Positions 10,437 through 19,856 are shown, numbered from the stretch's first letter. The stretch: DNA of 64,000 bases from Pseudomonas marginalis (GCF_024169655.1 NZ_JALJWV010000001.1:3663001-3727000), one strand, 5' to 3'. The notes: generated by a model not told the origin, from the letters alone. Translations and numbers: made by a program.

Positions 10437-10958
10437 ATGTTCGAGCTCAAACCCTGCGACCCCATCACCTACCGCCAGCAGACCCGCCGCAGTACGTTAA
10501 TCGTGGCTGTGTTGTTCGTGGCCCTGGCGATGCTGTTGTCGAGCCTGGCGGTGATGCTGTTCGGCGAAGCTGGCGGCGACAACTTTCGCTACAACGTGGG
10601 TGGCGTGTTTGCCGGGGTGTTGATCACCCTCGCCCTGGTGCGTGGCCCGTTCTGGACCCAGCCATGGCTGGCGCCGGCGGTGTATGGCTGGCAGCTCAAG
10701 CGCAGCCTGATGCGCGTGACCAACGTGATGCACAAGGTCACCGACCGCGTGCAGGCCAATGACCCGATGGCGCTCAAGGTCCTGCGTTTCTATCACCTGG
10801 GGCTGACGCAAATGCATGAGCTGGACGCCAACTCCAGCGCCCAGGCACAGTTGGTCGGCGAGATCGAGGCACATAAGGCGAAGATGCAAGCGTTGGGGCT
10901 CGATACCGAGCAAACCCGTTTCGACCCGTCCTGGCTGGTCAGTTTCAAAGGCGCTTAA
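10437..10958 (+). CDS. DUF3087 family membrane protein
   Basis: A 173-residue protein starting MFELKPCDPITYRQQTRRST at an ATG preceded by AAGGAGATTTCCCCCGG. Two membrane helices are clear (about residues 20-44 and 52-72), followed by a cytosolic helical region (VTNVMHKVTDRVQANDPMAL). This arrangement matches DUF3087 proteins of gammaproteobacteria, whose role is unknown. Its stop overlaps the stop of the convergent MEKHLA gene by four bases. The frame is open upstream to 10389, but that start lacks a ribosome-binding site. Confidence 0.75.
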   Translation: MFELKPCDPITYRQQTRRSTLIVAVLFVALAMLLSSLAVMLFGEAGGDNFRYNVGGVFAGVLITLALVRGPFWTQPWLAPAVYGWQLKRSLMRVTNVMHKVTDRVQANDPMALKVLRFYHLGLTQMHELDANSSAQAQLVGEIEAHKAKMQALGLDTEQTRFDPSWLVSFKGA

Positions 10959-11422
10959 GTTAACACCCCGATGCGCTGCGCATCCGGCCAGAACAGCGCC
11001 GCCTGCCCACACGGCAGGCCGGCGGCATCGAGCAACGTCCACACCACACCGGCATGGATCATGAACGGCTGCTGATGCGCATCCACCCGCCAGCCGCTGT
11101 AGCCGTGGGCGATACCATTGGCGCTGACGTGCTCCAGCAACACCTGGCGCGCGGCGCGGTCGAGTTCCGAAGCACTGAAGCGTGACGGCATGCCGATGAA
11201 GGTCTCGCGCGGGTATTTGAAGCACTGCACGGCGCACGCATTGACGTAGGTAAACCGCGGGTCCGCCGCGCCGTCGTGGGCCAGCAGGCTGTAGGGCGCA
11301 TCGGCGTGCAGCCAGCTCAGGCGTTGCTGTGCGTCCAGATGCTCGGGGGCCGGCAAGCCCTGGCCGGTCCAGTGTCGGTAGGCGTCATCCAGCACGCGCA
11401 CGAAGTCTTCTTGTCGGGTCAC
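10955..11422 (-). CDS. MEKHLA (PAS-like) domain protein
   Basis: A 155-residue soluble protein. Residues about 30-150 (SLLAHDGAADPRFTYVNACA, YPRETFIGMPSRFSA, NGIAHGYSGWRVDAHQQ) read as the PAS-related MEKHLA domain, also found at the C-terminus of plant HD-ZIP III regulators. Bacterial stand-alone members are thought to sense small molecules or redox state; the ligand is not known. It ends within the DUF3087 gene and lies downstream of an MFS gene on the same strand (16 bases), so cotranscription is likely. Confidence 0.75.
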   Translation of the reverse strand: MTRQEDFVRVLDDAYRHWTGQGLPAPEHLDAQQRLSWLHADAPYSLLAHDGAADPRFTYVNACAVQCFKYPRETFIGMPSRFSASELDRAARQVLLEHVSANGIAHGYSGWRVDAHQQPFMIHAGVVWTLLDAAGLPCGQAALFWPDAQRIGVLT

Positions 11423-11438
11423 ACACTGCCTCTCATTG

Positions 11439-12569
11439 TCAGTTGGAACACTTTGCCCGCCAGCAGAACACGGCGCTCACGGCTATCGCTGCGCCCGCCA
11501 GGCCAAACACCCAAGGGGCCGCGGCTATCGGCAGCAACAACCCCGCCAGCAGCGGCCCGAGGCCGGCGCCGATATCGCGCCACACCGCATTGGAGGCCAA
11601 TGCCGACACGCGCATCGAACCGGGGTTGCGCTCGGCCACCAAAGTCGTCACCAGGGGCAATTGCAACGCCCGCAACACCAGCACCGCGGCCGCGCCGACG
11701 ATCACCCAATAACTGCCGAAAGCAGCCAGGGCCAACGCGCTCAGGAATGAAAACAGCAACAGCATCGACGTCGCACCGAAGCGTTGCGCCGCGCGACCGC
11801 CCAACGGGCTCAGGAGCATTTCCGAGACATAACGCAAGGCCATCAAGCCACCGGCGATCAACACCGCGTCGCCACCGAGGAGCTTCTGTGCCTGGATCGA
11901 CAGGCCAAAGATAAACAGCCCATCCAGCGCCACACCTTCGATAAACGACCACAGCGCCACACTGTCGGGCCACTTGAAACGGCGCCCCGGACTGCTGTGC
12001 AAATCATGGCCGACAGTAGGCAACCCCCGCGCCATCCACAAGCCCAGCAGGCAGCAGCCGGCGAGAATCAGAAAGATCGGACGCGGCCCGGCCGATAAGG
12101 TCAGCCAGCCCCCGAGTGGCAATGCAAGCATCGGCCCGAGGGCGATCAATGCCCGCGAGCGCCCTGCCCGGCGTGCGGCGCCCGTCGGCTCGGCGGTCGC
12201 CAGTACTTGGGTCGACAGATTCAACGCGGCAAAACACAAGCCCCAGACCAGCCGCAAGCCCAACAATGCAGCGAAGCCCGACAGCAGCGAGTTACCCAGG
12301 GCGCACAGCATCGCGGCACCGGCGGCGATCATGCAGGTCAGACGATCGCCGTGGCGGGCATAGAAATTAAGCACATGCCGGTAACCGAAAATCCGCACCA
12401 GTCGGTTGGCCGCCAGCAGCACCCCGGCCTGGGCCAACGTGATGCCGAACGCCTGGGATTCCATGGGCAGCAGCAGATAAAGCAACACGTCACTGGGCAG
12501 GCATAAAGCCAAGGTCAGCGCGGCGCGGCGGGAGGTGATGTCGGCAGTGCGTTGGGCCTGGCTTGACAT
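11439..12569 (-). CDS. MFS transporter
   Basis: A 376-residue integral membrane protein with about 12 hydrophobic segments, typical of the major facilitator superfamily. The N-terminal half contains a shortened intracellular loop (NFYARHGDRLTCMI) rather than the full GxxxDRxGRR motif; the loop between halves is around residues 180-200. Substrate cannot be inferred. It lies 16 bases upstream of the MEKHLA gene and 70 bases after another MFS gene on the same strand. Confidence 0.8.
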   Translation of the reverse strand: MSSQAQRTADITSRRAALTLALCLPSDVLLYLLLPMESQAFGITLAQAGVLLAANRLVRIFGYRHVLNFYARHGDRLTCMIAAGAAMLCALGNSLLSGFAALLGLRLVWGLCFAALNLSTQVLATAEPTGAARRAGRSRALIALGPMLALPLGGWLTLSAGPRPIFLILAGCCLLGLWMARGLPTVGHDLHSSPGRRFKWPDSVALWSFIEGVALDGLFIFGLSIQAQKLLGGDAVLIAGGLMALRYVSEMLLSPLGGRAAQRFGATSMLLLFSFLSALALAAFGSYWVIVGAAAVLVLRALQLPLVTTLVAERNPGSMRVSALASNAVWRDIGAGLGPLLAGLLLPIAAAPWVFGLAGAAIAVSAVFCWRAKCSN

Positions 12570-12639
12570 AAATCTGAAACATCCCGAAATATTCAGGTCG
12601 CCACCGTAGCCTCCTCGAATAGCTTTTTACAACGCTCGA

Positions 12640-14013
12640 TTAAACCTTTTTGTCATACGGCAACAACCGCAGGCCGCTGGCCACACAGCCCACCAACGCA
12701 AACGCACAGCCCAACCACAACGCGTAGTGCGGGCCGCTGCCCAGGGACCAGTGAAAACACAAAGCCACCAGCGACGCTCCCAGCGTCTGCCCCAACAACC
12801 GCGAGATCGCCACAATGCCACTGGCCCCACCACTGCGCGCCAAGGGTGCGCTGGTCATCAACGCCTTGAGGTTGGGTGACTGGAAGAACCCGAAACCGGC
12901 CCCGCACAAGGCCATGCGCCAGCCGATCTCGAACGCCGATGCGTCATTGTGCAACGTCGCCAGGGCCGCCATGCCCACGCTCAGCATCAACAGGCCGATC
13001 CCGCACAACAGGCCCAGGGACACGCGGTCTGCCAGGCGCCCGGCGACCAACGCCATCACCGCCACGACCGCGGGCCAGGGCGTCATCAGAAAACCGGTTT
13101 CCACCTGGCTGTGCCCAAGCACCGCCTGCAGCAGAAACGGCAGCGACACAAAGGCCAGGCCCTGGGCGCTGAAGGCGCAGATCGCCGTGAGCGAAGACAG
13201 CGCAAACACCGGGCGCCTGAACAAGTCCACTGCCAGCATCGGCGCCGGGTGCCCGGCCTGACGGCGCAGTAGCAACGCGCCGCACACCAGCGCCAGCGCG
13301 ATCAGGCCCAGGGTCAATGCGCCTTGGGCGCCATGCACCGCCGTCCCCAGGCCAAGCACCAGCAAGGCGAACAGCCCGGCACACAACAGCGCGGCGAGGC
13401 GATCGAAGGCATGCCCGGCCACGGGAATAACCGGCAATGAGCGCAGGCCCAACATCAACGCCAGCAACCCCAGCGGCACGTTGATCAGGTACAGCCAGTG
13501 CCAGCTCGCCACCGACAGAATCGCCGACGCAGCCGTCGGCCCGAGCGTAAACGCCAGCCCGACCACCAGCGAGTTATAGCCCAGGCCGCGCCCGAGCATG
13601 CGCGACGGGTAGATATGCCGCAGCAACGCCGTGTTGACGCTCATGATCGCCGCCGCACCGAGCCCCTGCACCACCCGCGCCGCCGTGAGCGCCACCAGCG
13701 ACCCGGCGATCCCGCAAAACAGCGACGAAACAATAAACAGCAGCAAACCACCGAGGTACACCCGGCGGTGCCCGAGCACATCACTCAGCGAAGCGAAGGG
13801 CAGTACCGTGGCAATGATCGCCAACTGGTAGGCATTGACCACCCAGATCACCGAAGCGGAGTCGGTGCCAATGCCGTCGGCCAGGGTCGGCAGCGCGGTG
13901 TTGACGATGGCCGTGTCCAGGGTCGCCATGCCGATGCCCAGGGAAATGGCGATCACCGCCGGCAGGCGCTTATTCAAGGGTAACCCATCGACAGCAGAAG
14001 ACATGAGCGACAC
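12640..14013 (-). CDS. MFS transporter, DHA2-like drug exporter
   Basis: A 457-residue membrane protein with about 14 predicted segments. The motif C-like stretch GLGYNSLVVGLAFTLGPT and motif A-like loop LSDVLGHRRVYLGGLLLF are typical of proton-driven drug antiporters of the DHA2 (14-TMS) class. Two starts are possible, MSLMSSAVDG (14013) or the ATG three codons in. The 190 bases upstream are non-coding, AT-rich, with no operator that I can define. It may share a transcript with the MFS gene downstream. Confidence 0.82.
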   Translation of the reverse strand: MSLMSSAVDGLPLNKRLPAVIAISLGIGMATLDTAIVNTALPTLADGIGTDSASVIWVVNAYQLAIIATVLPFASLSDVLGHRRVYLGGLLLFIVSSLFCGIAGSLVALTAARVVQGLGAAAIMSVNTALLRHIYPSRMLGRGLGYNSLVVGLAFTLGPTAASAILSVASWHWLYLINVPLGLLALMLGLRSLPVIPVAGHAFDRLAALLCAGLFALLVLGLGTAVHGAQGALTLGLIALALVCGALLLRRQAGHPAPMLAVDLFRRPVFALSSLTAICAFSAQGLAFVSLPFLLQAVLGHSQVETGFLMTPWPAVVAVMALVAGRLADRVSLGLLCGIGLLMLSVGMAALATLHNDASAFEIGWRMALCGAGFGFFQSPNLKALMTSAPLARSGGASGIVAISRLLGQTLGASLVALCFHWSLGSGPHYALWLGCAFALVGCVASGLRLLPYDKKV

Positions 14014-14204
14014 TCAGGTGAAAAAGGGCTCTAGATTAAGGGCTGCAGTGATTTTTTTTCAGAGACCAATGCGCTAACTGTCAAAAATTTCATGTTGAAT
14101 GCACCGCCACGCGCTTACACACAGAAACCTCCTACTGCTTTTACGGAGCATCCTTTGCACCCTTGGCGCTCTTTCTCTAACGTCCTACGTCGAGGCCCTT
14201 GTCA

Positions 14205-14951
14205 ATGTGCAACACTCGCAAGCCCGCTGATACCCCGTTTAACCATGGCCGACGAAATTTCCTGCGTCTGACCTCCGTTGGCGCAAGCGCGCTCCTGCTG
14301 GCTGGCGCGCTGCCCCCAACCACGGCACACGCCGCACCGGCACCAGCACCGAAACCGGCCAACACACTCAACCCAGAGCAGGCCCTGACACGTTTGATCG
14401 AGGGCAACCAGCGGTATACCGAAGGGATTACCAAGCGCCATGATTTCATGAGCGAGCGCGAGGCCTTGGTGGGCGGGCAGAATCCGTTCGCCGCCGTACT
14501 GAGCTGCGCCGATTCGAGAATTGCCCCCGAATACGCCTTCGACACCGGCCGCGGCGATCTCTTCGCCGTGCGGGTGGCGGGTAATTTCGTGACCGATGAC
14601 GGCCTCGCCAGCCTCGAATATGCCGTGGCCGTGCTGGGAACACCGTTGATCATGGTATTGGGGCACGACAGCTGCGGCGCCGTTGCGGCTGGGGTCAAGG
14701 CGGTCAAAGACAACGCCAGGTTTCCCGGAAAGATCCAACACCTGGCCAACGTATTCAAGCCGGCAGTGAACAAAGTACTGAACGCGCCCGGTGATGTGCT
14801 CGAAAACGCCATCGCGCAAAATGTCATCGACACCGTGGCAAGGCTCAAGGCGGAATCGAGCCTGCTGGCCGACGCCCTGACCACGGGAAAACTGAATATC
14901 GTCGGCGGTGTCTACAGGCTGCACAGCGGCAAGGTCGAGGTAATCGGCTAG
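14205..14951 (+). CDS. Beta-class carbonic anhydrase, Tat-exported
   Basis: The enzyme interconverts CO2 and bicarbonate. From the ATG at 14205 (GAGG nine bases upstream) the 248-residue product begins with a twin-arginine signal, GRRNFLRLTS, a hydrophobic stretch and a likely AHA cleavage site near residue 43, so it should be exported folded to the periplasm. Zinc ligands C101, H154 and C157 and the Asp-Arg dyad D103/R105 (SCADSR, GHDSCGA) are intact. Most beta-class enzymes are cytosolic; the Tat form is a recognised subgroup in pseudomonads. A TTG two codons earlier is a less likely start. Confidence 0.93.
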   Translation: MCNTRKPADTPFNHGRRNFLRLTSVGASALLLAGALPPTTAHAAPAPAPKPANTLNPEQALTRLIEGNQRYTEGITKRHDFMSEREALVGGQNPFAAVLSCADSRIAPEYAFDTGRGDLFAVRVAGNFVTDDGLASLEYAVAVLGTPLIMVLGHDSCGAVAAGVKAVKDNARFPGKIQHLANVFKPAVNKVLNAPGDVLENAIAQNVIDTVARLKAESSLLADALTTGKLNIVGGVYRLHSGKVEVIG

Positions 14952-15012
14952 GCGTTCGCGCCATTGGCCCATCTTGGCCGAGCGTCAGTAACGCCCGAGC
15001 TTGAAAAGGGCG

Positions 15013-15876
15013 TTACCTCCGGATGCGACTGAGGTCCAGGCGCCCATCCTTGAGCGGCGGGCACCAGTAATAGCCGCCGGTCAGCGGTGTGCTGATGCGG
15101 TACAGGCCGTCGACGATGCCGTCTTCCAACCCGCTCATGCGGCGCAGTTGCGCTTCAAACGCATCGAAGGAATGCCCGAACGCGAGGAACATCAAGCCGG
15201 CCTGACCGTTTTCCGCCCAGGGCATCGAGCGGCGCACCACGAACGCTTCCGGGGTGAAGCTTTCCTGGGCAGTGCGTTTGGTGTGGGCGGATTCGGGCGC
15301 GTCTTCCAGTTCTTCGTTGTCGCCGTGGCGGCGACCGATGATGTGGTCGCGTTCCTGGGCAGGCAACGCGGCGAAACCATCGAGGTCGTGCTGCCATTGC
15401 TGGATCGCGGCGAAGCTGGCGCCGCTGTCGGTCAGCGCGGCTTCGACGGCGGCCTCGTCGTGGGGGTTTTCGGTGCCGTCTTCGTAATCGGTCAGGTCAA
15501 AACCGCTCTTGTAGCGGAAGCCTTCGATCGACTGCACCAAGCGGAACCCCGGGGCCAGGGCTTTCTCGAGCGCACGGCTGCGCAAGAGCAATTCACCGCG
15601 ATCCACGCCATGCAGCCACACCCACAACGCCTGCTGGGTGGAGGGGTTCTGCGCGCCCGGCCCGCTGATGGCCGGGAATGCGCGCAGCCCTTCGATCCGC
15701 GCGCCCAGTGCGTTGACCAGCGGCTCACCCAGACCGACCACTGCGGCCGAATCCACCCACTGCGCCAGTGCGTCCAACGCAGCAGGTACAGCGGCCAGGG
15801 AGTCCACGGCAAAAAACAGATGACGTGCCTGCAAAGGCACCGGTGCGGCAAGAATGCCCGGCTGGTACTGGCTCAT
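15013..15876 (-). CDS. DyP-type heme peroxidase
   Basis: Dye-decolourising peroxidases use hydrogen peroxide to oxidise dyes, phenols or metal ions. The 287-residue product starts MSQYQPGILA after a GAAGGAGTTCAC ribosome-binding site. The family motif DGTENP is at residues 133-138, with D133 the distal catalytic aspartate; H198 (SAHTKR) is the likely heme-binding histidine and R215 the likely distal arginine. No signal peptide, so it is cytosolic or encapsulated. It is divergent from the GAPN-like gene. Confidence 0.9.
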   Translation of the reverse strand: MSQYQPGILAAPVPLQARHLFFAVDSLAAVPAALDALAQWVDSAAVVGLGEPLVNALGARIEGLRAFPAISGPGAQNPSTQQALWVWLHGVDRGELLLRSRALEKALAPGFRLVQSIEGFRYKSGFDLTDYEDGTENPHDEAAVEAALTDSGASFAAIQQWQHDLDGFAALPAQERDHIIGRRHGDNEELEDAPESAHTKRTAQESFTPEAFVVRRSMPWAENGQAGLMFLAFGHSFDAFEAQLRRMSGLEDGIVDGLYRISTPLTGGYYWCPPLKDGRLDLSRIRR

Positions 15877-16014
15877 GTGAACTCCTTCAAGAAAGCCTCG
15901 CAGTTTACCCGCCACGCGCCGCCGTGCGTACAAGAAAGCGCGCAAGCCTTGCCACAGAAGCCGTTGTTGGGTGACTCTCTAGTCATGTTTTGCAACTATT
16001 CCAGGGGTAGCAAC

Positions 16015-17631
16015 ATGACCACCGATAACCTGCTCGCCCAACTGTTTCCCACCCGTGCCGCCGATATTCCCGAGCAATTTCGCCTGGCTGCGCCCATTGA
16101 ACAGCGTGATTACCTGGTCGACGGCCAGTTGCGGGTATGGAACGGCCCCTTGGCCCAGGTCCTCAGCCCGGTGCAACTGGGGGACGAACGCGTGAACATC
16201 GGCAGCACCCCGCTGCTGGATGCCGACACCGCCCTCAGCGCCCTCGACGCCGCCGTGCGCGCCTATGACCGCGGCCAGGGGGAATGGCCGACAATGCGCG
16301 TGGTCGACCGCATCCGGCACGTCGAAGCGTTTTTGCGGCGCATGCGCGAACAGCGTGATGCGGTGGTCAAGTTGTTGATGTGGGAAATCGGCAAGAACCT
16401 CAAGGACTCGCAGAAAGAGTTCGACCGCACCTGCGACTACATCACCGACACCATCAATGCCCTCAAGGAACTCGACCGCCGTAGCAGCCGCTTCGAGCTG
16501 GAACAGGACACGCTCGGCCAGATCCGCCGCGTGCCGATGGGCGTGGCGCTGTGCATGGGGCCTTATAACTACCCGTTGAACGAGACGTTTACCACGCTGA
16601 TCCCGGCGCTGATCATGGGCAACACCGTGGTATTCAAGCCGGCCAAGCTCGGCGTGCTATTGATCCGCCCACTGCTGGAAGCGTTCCGCGACAGCTTCCC
16701 GGCCGGGGTGATCAACGTGATCTATGGCAGCGGCCGCGAAACCGTCAGCGCGCTGATGGCCAGCGGCAAGATCGATATCTTCGCGTTCATCGGCACCAAC
16801 AAGGCCGCCAGCGACCTGAAAAAACTGCACCCACGCCCGCACCGCCTGCGTGCTGCCCTGGGCCTGGACGCGAAGAACCCGGGCATCGTGCTGCCCCAGG
16901 TCGACCTGGACAATGCCGTCAGCGAAGCCGTCACCGGCTCACTGTCGTTCAACGGCCAGCGCTGCACCGCGTTGAAAATCCTGTTTGTGCATGAAGACGT
17001 GGTCGACAGCTTCATCCAGAAATTCAACGCCAAGTTGGCGACATTGAAGCCCGGCATGCCGTGGGAAGACGGCGTGGCACTGACGCCGCTGCCGGACGCA
17101 GGCAAGATCGATTACCTCAACGCGCTGGTCGCCGATGCGGCCCAACACGGCGCCCGCGTGGTGAATGCCAATGGCGGCGTCAGTCGCGGTACCTTTTTCT
17201 ACCCGGCGGTGCTGTACCCGGTAAACCCGCAGATGCGCGTGTACCACGAGGAACAGTTCGGCCCGGTGGTGCCGATCGTGCCCTACCGTGACCTGGAGAC
17301 AGTGATCGATTACGTACTGGACTCGGATTTCGGCCAGCAACTGAGCCTGTTCGGCACCGACCCGGCCGAAATCGGACGGTTGGTGGACACCTTTGCCAAC
17401 CAGGTCGGCCGTATCAATATCAACGCCCAGTGCCAGCGTGGCCCGGACACGTTCCCCTTCAACGGCCGCAAGAACTCGGCCGAAGGCACGCTGTCGGTAC
17501 ATGACGCCTTGCGCGTGTTCTCGATCCGCACCCTGGTGGCGACCAAGTTCCAGGACAACAACAAGGCACTGCTCAGCGAGATCCTGCGCAACCGCGACTC
17601 GAACTTCTTGACCACTGACTACATTTTCTAG
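16015..17631 (+). CDS. Aldehyde dehydrogenase, NADP-dependent GAPDH (GAPN)-like
   Basis: GAPN-type enzymes oxidise glyceraldehyde 3-phosphate directly to 3-phosphoglycerate with NADP. The 538-residue product from MTTDNLLAQL carries the aldehyde dehydrogenase nucleophile C317 in FNGQRCTALK, the GPYNYPLNE segment and the FGPVVPIVPY stretch. The usual ELGGK general-base motif is replaced by LGLDAKNPGIVLP, which may be a subfamily trait. An ATG ten codons earlier (15985) is an alternative start; the ribosome-binding site (CCAGGGGTAGCAAC) favours 16015. Substrate assignment is by resemblance only. It is followed 8 bases later by the FUSC gene. Confidence 0.82.
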   Translation: MTTDNLLAQLFPTRAADIPEQFRLAAPIEQRDYLVDGQLRVWNGPLAQVLSPVQLGDERVNIGSTPLLDADTALSALDAAVRAYDRGQGEWPTMRVVDRIRHVEAFLRRMREQRDAVVKLLMWEIGKNLKDSQKEFDRTCDYITDTINALKELDRRSSRFELEQDTLGQIRRVPMGVALCMGPYNYPLNETFTTLIPALIMGNTVVFKPAKLGVLLIRPLLEAFRDSFPAGVINVIYGSGRETVSALMASGKIDIFAFIGTNKAASDLKKLHPRPHRLRAALGLDAKNPGIVLPQVDLDNAVSEAVTGSLSFNGQRCTALKILFVHEDVVDSFIQKFNAKLATLKPGMPWEDGVALTPLPDAGKIDYLNALVADAAQHGARVVNANGGVSRGTFFYPAVLYPVNPQMRVYHEEQFGPVVPIVPYRDLETVIDYVLDSDFGQQLSLFGTDPAEIGRLVDTFANQVGRININAQCQRGPDTFPFNGRKNSAEGTLSVHDALRVFSIRTLVATKFQDNNKALLSEILRNRDSNFLTTDYIF

Positions 17632-17639
17632 AGGACTGC

Positions 17640-18716
17640 TTGCCGTTGATTAACCTGCATTTGCCTGTGTTTGCGCGGCGCTTGCTGCGCCCGCTGCTCG
17701 ACCCTTACCGCCGCTATCGCCATGCCAAGCTGATCCACGCCGTGCGCGTGTCCATCGGTTTGCTGGCGACGATCCTGCTGACCACCGGCATCAACCTGCC
17801 CCACGGCGAGTGGGCGTCGGTGACCATGCTGGTGGTGATCGGCGGCCTGCAGCACCACGGCAATATCGGCAAGAAGGCCATGGAGCGCGCCTACGGTACG
17901 CTGATCGGCGCCAGCGTCGGTTTGCTGCTGGTGGTGCAGGAGGCGTATGTGGGGCAGCCGCTGCTGACGTACTTGTTGATGTCGGTGGTGTGCGGGTTCT
18001 TCTCCTATCACGCCATCGGCAAGGGCGGGTACACCGCGTTGTTGTCGGCAATCACCGTGTTTATCGTCGCCGGGCATGGCGACAATCCGCTGTCAGACGG
18101 GTTGTGGCGCACGGTCGATATCCTGATCGGTATTGCCTTGGCCCTGGCGTTTTCCTTCGCCCTGCCGCTGTATGCCGTGTACTCCTGGCGCTACAACCTG
18201 GCCAGCGCCTTGCGCGACTGTGCCGCGATCTATAGCCGCATCATCAGCGGCCAATCGGTCACCGACGACGCACACCTCAAACTGCTCAGCCGCGTGAATA
18301 CGGCGATGCTGCAACTGCGTTCGTTGATGCCCTCGGTGTCCAAAGAGGTGCGGATCTCCATGACCGAACTGGACACGATCCAACGGCATTTGCGCATGTG
18401 CATCAGCACCCTGGAGATTCTGGGCAACACCCGGCCGGACCCTCGCGACGAACAGGCAATGGCGCGGATGCAGGTGATGTTGAAAGCCGAGCACCGGCAG
18501 ATTCGGGTGCAATTGGTCGGAATGGCGCGAGCGCTGAGGTCCGGCGTGACACCACGGTTGGAGCGGCCGAGCCAGGCTGTTGCCAGCGAGCCGACATTGG
18601 ATGCGCCGGTCTACAGTGCATTGGATGGGTATCGGTTGTTGACCGTGCAATTGGCGGCGAATGTGGATGAGATGCGCCAGCGGTTGGCCAAAAGTGCTGG
18701 CCATTGGAAGATCTGA
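17640..18716 (+). CDS. FUSC/YccC-family membrane protein
   Basis: A 358-residue protein with a TTG start preceded by AGAGGACTGC. The first half holds about five or six membrane segments including the family-typical GEWASVTMLVVIGG and RAYGTLIGASVGLLL; the second half is a soluble helical domain. This is the layout of FUSC proteins (fusaric acid/aromatic acid efflux, YccS-like), though the gene stands without an AaeA-type adaptor. It probably shares a transcript with the upstream dehydrogenase (8-base gap). Confidence 0.82.
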   Translation: MPLINLHLPVFARRLLRPLLDPYRRYRHAKLIHAVRVSIGLLATILLTTGINLPHGEWASVTMLVVIGGLQHHGNIGKKAMERAYGTLIGASVGLLLVVQEAYVGQPLLTYLLMSVVCGFFSYHAIGKGGYTALLSAITVFIVAGHGDNPLSDGLWRTVDILIGIALALAFSFALPLYAVYSWRYNLASALRDCAAIYSRIISGQSVTDDAHLKLLSRVNTAMLQLRSLMPSVSKEVRISMTELDTIQRHLRMCISTLEILGNTRPDPRDEQAMARMQVMLKAEHRQIRVQLVGMARALRSGVTPRLERPSQAVASEPTLDAPVYSALDGYRLLTVQLAANVDEMRQRLAKSAGHWKI

Positions 18717-18841
18717 TCCTTAGGTTTTTTAGCGCGTTTACCCGCGCCAACACTTTCACACTTTCTCTTACATATTTTTCACGATTTATTCACATGGCGA
18801 GCCGTAGGGTGAAGCCTCATCCGTTACAAACGTTGCACATC

Positions 18842-18870
18842 AAGCCCGCCGCCCCAGCGGGCTTTTTTTT
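18842..18870 (+). terminator. Terminator after the FUSC gene
   Basis: The stem AAGCCCGC / GCGGGCTT is followed by a run of eight T. It lies 125 bases past the FUSC stop and just before the end of the convergent TetR gene. Confidence 0.88.
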
Positions 18871-18884
18871 GCCCCGGATTCGGG

Positions 18885-19637
18885 CTAGCGCGCCGCCTTG
18901 CCGGCGGGCGCTGTCGCTTGCTCGCGAATCGCGCGCTGGGTATCGAGCACCTTGGCCAACGCCACTTCCGCCTCGGGGCTTTGCTGCGGCACACGAATCG
19001 CCGCCGAGACCAGCGTAATCAACTTGGCCATCACTTCGGCATCCGTGGCCGGGCGGCCCAGGCTCATGGAGTTCATCAACAGGCGCAGTTCGGTACCGGC
19101 CATCACACCGGAAATCGCCTTCAGGGCAAACTGCAGGCGTACCCCCAGTTCATTGCGCGGCAAGTCCGGCAAGGCCAGGGCGAAGGCTTCGAAGAAGCGC
19201 TGAAACACCGGCTGATAATGCACCTTGAGGTATTCCTGGATAAACGGCGACGTATCGCTGTAGACCCGCCCGAGGAAACGAATGAATGAACGCCCTTCCC
19301 CGCTCGCCGGGTCGCTGCGCTCCAGGCCCATGGCCGGAGCGAACAGCACGCCGAGCAGCGTGTCGCAATCGAGAGGGCCATCGGATTCGGCTTCGCAGCG
19401 TGCCAGCAGTTCCAGGCGCTGCTCGTTGAGCGGCTCCAGGCGCTGCATCAGCAGGGTTTTCATCAGGGAATCCTTGTCCCCGAAGTGATAGTTCACGGCG
19501 GCCAGGTTCACCTGGGCACGCTCGGTAATCTGCCGTAACAAAACGGCGTCATAACCATATTTGATGAAGAGAGCCTCTGTCGCATCCAGCAATCGAGTCT
19601 TGGTAATGTTTGGAGAGCTGACTTTCTTCACGACCAT
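18885..19637 (-). CDS. TetR/AcrR-family regulator
   Basis: A 250-residue repressor-type protein. The ATG at 19637 gives MVVKKVSSPNITKTRLLDAT; the helix-turn-helix (ITERAQVNLAAVNYHFGDKD) spans about residues 38-60. The long ligand-binding C-terminal domain is typical of TetR proteins that control exporters. It is divergent from a four-gene ABC efflux operon, and both sides of the 356-base intergenic region carry a copy of the same AT-rich near-palindrome, so autoregulation and control of the exporter are likely. The inducer is unknown. Confidence 0.88.
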   Translation of the reverse strand: MVVKKVSSPNITKTRLLDATEALFIKYGYDAVLLRQITERAQVNLAAVNYHFGDKDSLMKTLLMQRLEPLNEQRLELLARCEAESDGPLDCDTLLGVLFAPAMGLERSDPASGEGRSFIRFLGRVYSDTSPFIQEYLKVHYQPVFQRFFEAFALALPDLPRNELGVRLQFALKAISGVMAGTELRLLMNSMSLGRPATDAEVMAKLITLVSAAIRVPQQSPEAEVALAKVLDTQRAIREQATAPAGKAAR

Positions 19638-19653
19638 AAAAGTTCCAAGCGGG

Positions 19654-19674
19654 AAATATTGTTTTAAAAATAAA
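19654..19674. promoter_or_regulatory. Candidate TetR operator, tetR side
   Basis: AAATATTGTTTTAAAAATAAA sits 17 bases upstream of the tetR ATG. The core TTTTAAAAATAA and a neighbouring AATATT/ACAATATT element recur on the other side of the intergenic region at 19879-19896. Position over the regulator's own promoter fits an autoregulatory operator. The rest of the 356-base gap (19675-19856) holds no feature that I recognise. Confidence 0.4.
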
Positions 19675-19856
19675 TTTGATTTTTTATACCGGGGCCATCG
19701 CTCGAAAGCAAGCAGTGACACTCCACCATCTCATCGCAAGCCCTTGCATTCCGGCTCGTTGAGCCTAGCCAAAGGATTTTTGAGCGGTCGATTTCGCTCC
19801 CGGTGCATTTATTTCAAAGGGTAAAAACCCTCTACAACGATGGCTGGCGGAGCCGG

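Noticed and set aside
15001..16014. Upstream extension of the GAPN-like gene by about 340 codons
   Set aside because: It would run antisense through the DyP peroxidase gene; the extension has no dehydrogenase homology and a proper start exists at 16015.
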